DNA of 64,000 nucleotides from the NCBI RefSeq assembly GCF_012273895.1, contig NC_052108.1:1674001-1738000 (forward strand), read 5' to 3'. The notes under the pieces are model-generated. The model worked only from the letters and a program-made list of their open reading frames with translations. It had not been told where the DNA came from and did not search any database. Shown one piece after another: positions 63,776 through 64,000 of the stretch; position 1 is the stretch's first letter, and each line of letters opens with the position of its first letter. Source of the stretch: Zerene cesonia (lineage: Eukaryota; Arthropoda; Insecta; Lepidoptera; Pieridae). A program made the translations under genes and the position numbers.

Positions 63776-64000
63776 TTGTCACATTTAATACGAATCTCTA
63801 AATAATTACATTTCGAATCTTCATATTTTTGTATAAACTTTCACACGGGTAATACCGGAGGATTTATTGCATGTCTTGTCTGTCTGTCTTTTCTTACTAT
63901 TTGTTACTAATCTCGGTTCTAACTTGTTCGATTTTCGTCTGCACACTAATCTTGTAGAACTTACATCGACAATTTTATAGAAATGATCTTATATTATGCC

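Larger units (their letters stand above)
63443..64000 (+). other. Start of intron 5, cut by the window end
   Basis: It begins gtgagttg and contains two minus-strand Helitron fragments (63508-63609, 63641-63775). The remaining sequence to 64000 shows no exon; the IBR exon must lie further on. Confidence 0.85.

Overview
This window comes from a eukaryotic nuclear genome, very probably a butterfly or moth. It is strongly AT-rich and crowded with short non-autonomous Helitrons of the Lep1 type (5' TC followed by the shared block taatattataaa, 3' GC-rich hairpin then CTAG), lepidopteran SINEs and fragments of non-LTR retrotransposons. The only recognisable protein-coding material is a handful of GC-rich exons separated by very long introns. 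Positions 701-1700 are exactly 1000 N, an assembly gap of unknown true size.

The gene is on the + strand. It is the 5' and middle part of an RBR (RING1-IBR-RING2) E3 ubiquitin ligase of the RNF144 family. Five exons join in one unbroken reading frame: 7049-7790 (ATG at 7089), 31618-31768, 34265-34409, 36628-36754 and 63280-63442. All splice sites are GT/AG and all phases agree (0, 1, 2, 0, then 1 at the last donor). They encode 429 complete codons: a basic, Ser-rich N-terminal region with a repeated KQDS motif, a linker, and the complete RING1 domain split over the last two exons. IBR, RING2 and any C-terminal membrane segment must lie beyond 64000. A GC-rich island at 12483-12619 holds a short upstream ORF, an ATG and nine codons ending in a phase-0 donor. 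It could be an alternative first exon splicing straight to 31618, giving a shorter isoform without the KQDS region.

Layout: 1-7048 is upstream sequence or intron with Helitrons, a 218-bp tandem duplication and two retroelement insertions. 7049-7790 is the large N-terminal exon. 7791-31617 is a 23.8-kb intron with the candidate alternative promoter, many repeats and a perfect 150-nt palindrome with a tRNA-like sequence. 31618-36754 holds three small exons, with a decayed duplicate of the second exon just downstream of it. 36755-63279 is a 26.5-kb intron that cuts RING1 between two zinc ligands. 63280-63442 is the second RING1 exon, followed by Helitron-filled intron to the end.

No second gene, bona fide tRNA or rRNA gene, CRISPR array or prokaryote-type system is visible. 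The items most worth checking are the candidate alternative first exon, the duplicated pseudo-exon with its retained donor, the tRNA-like fold-back elements, and a short SINE family with two copies proved by perfect target-site duplications.
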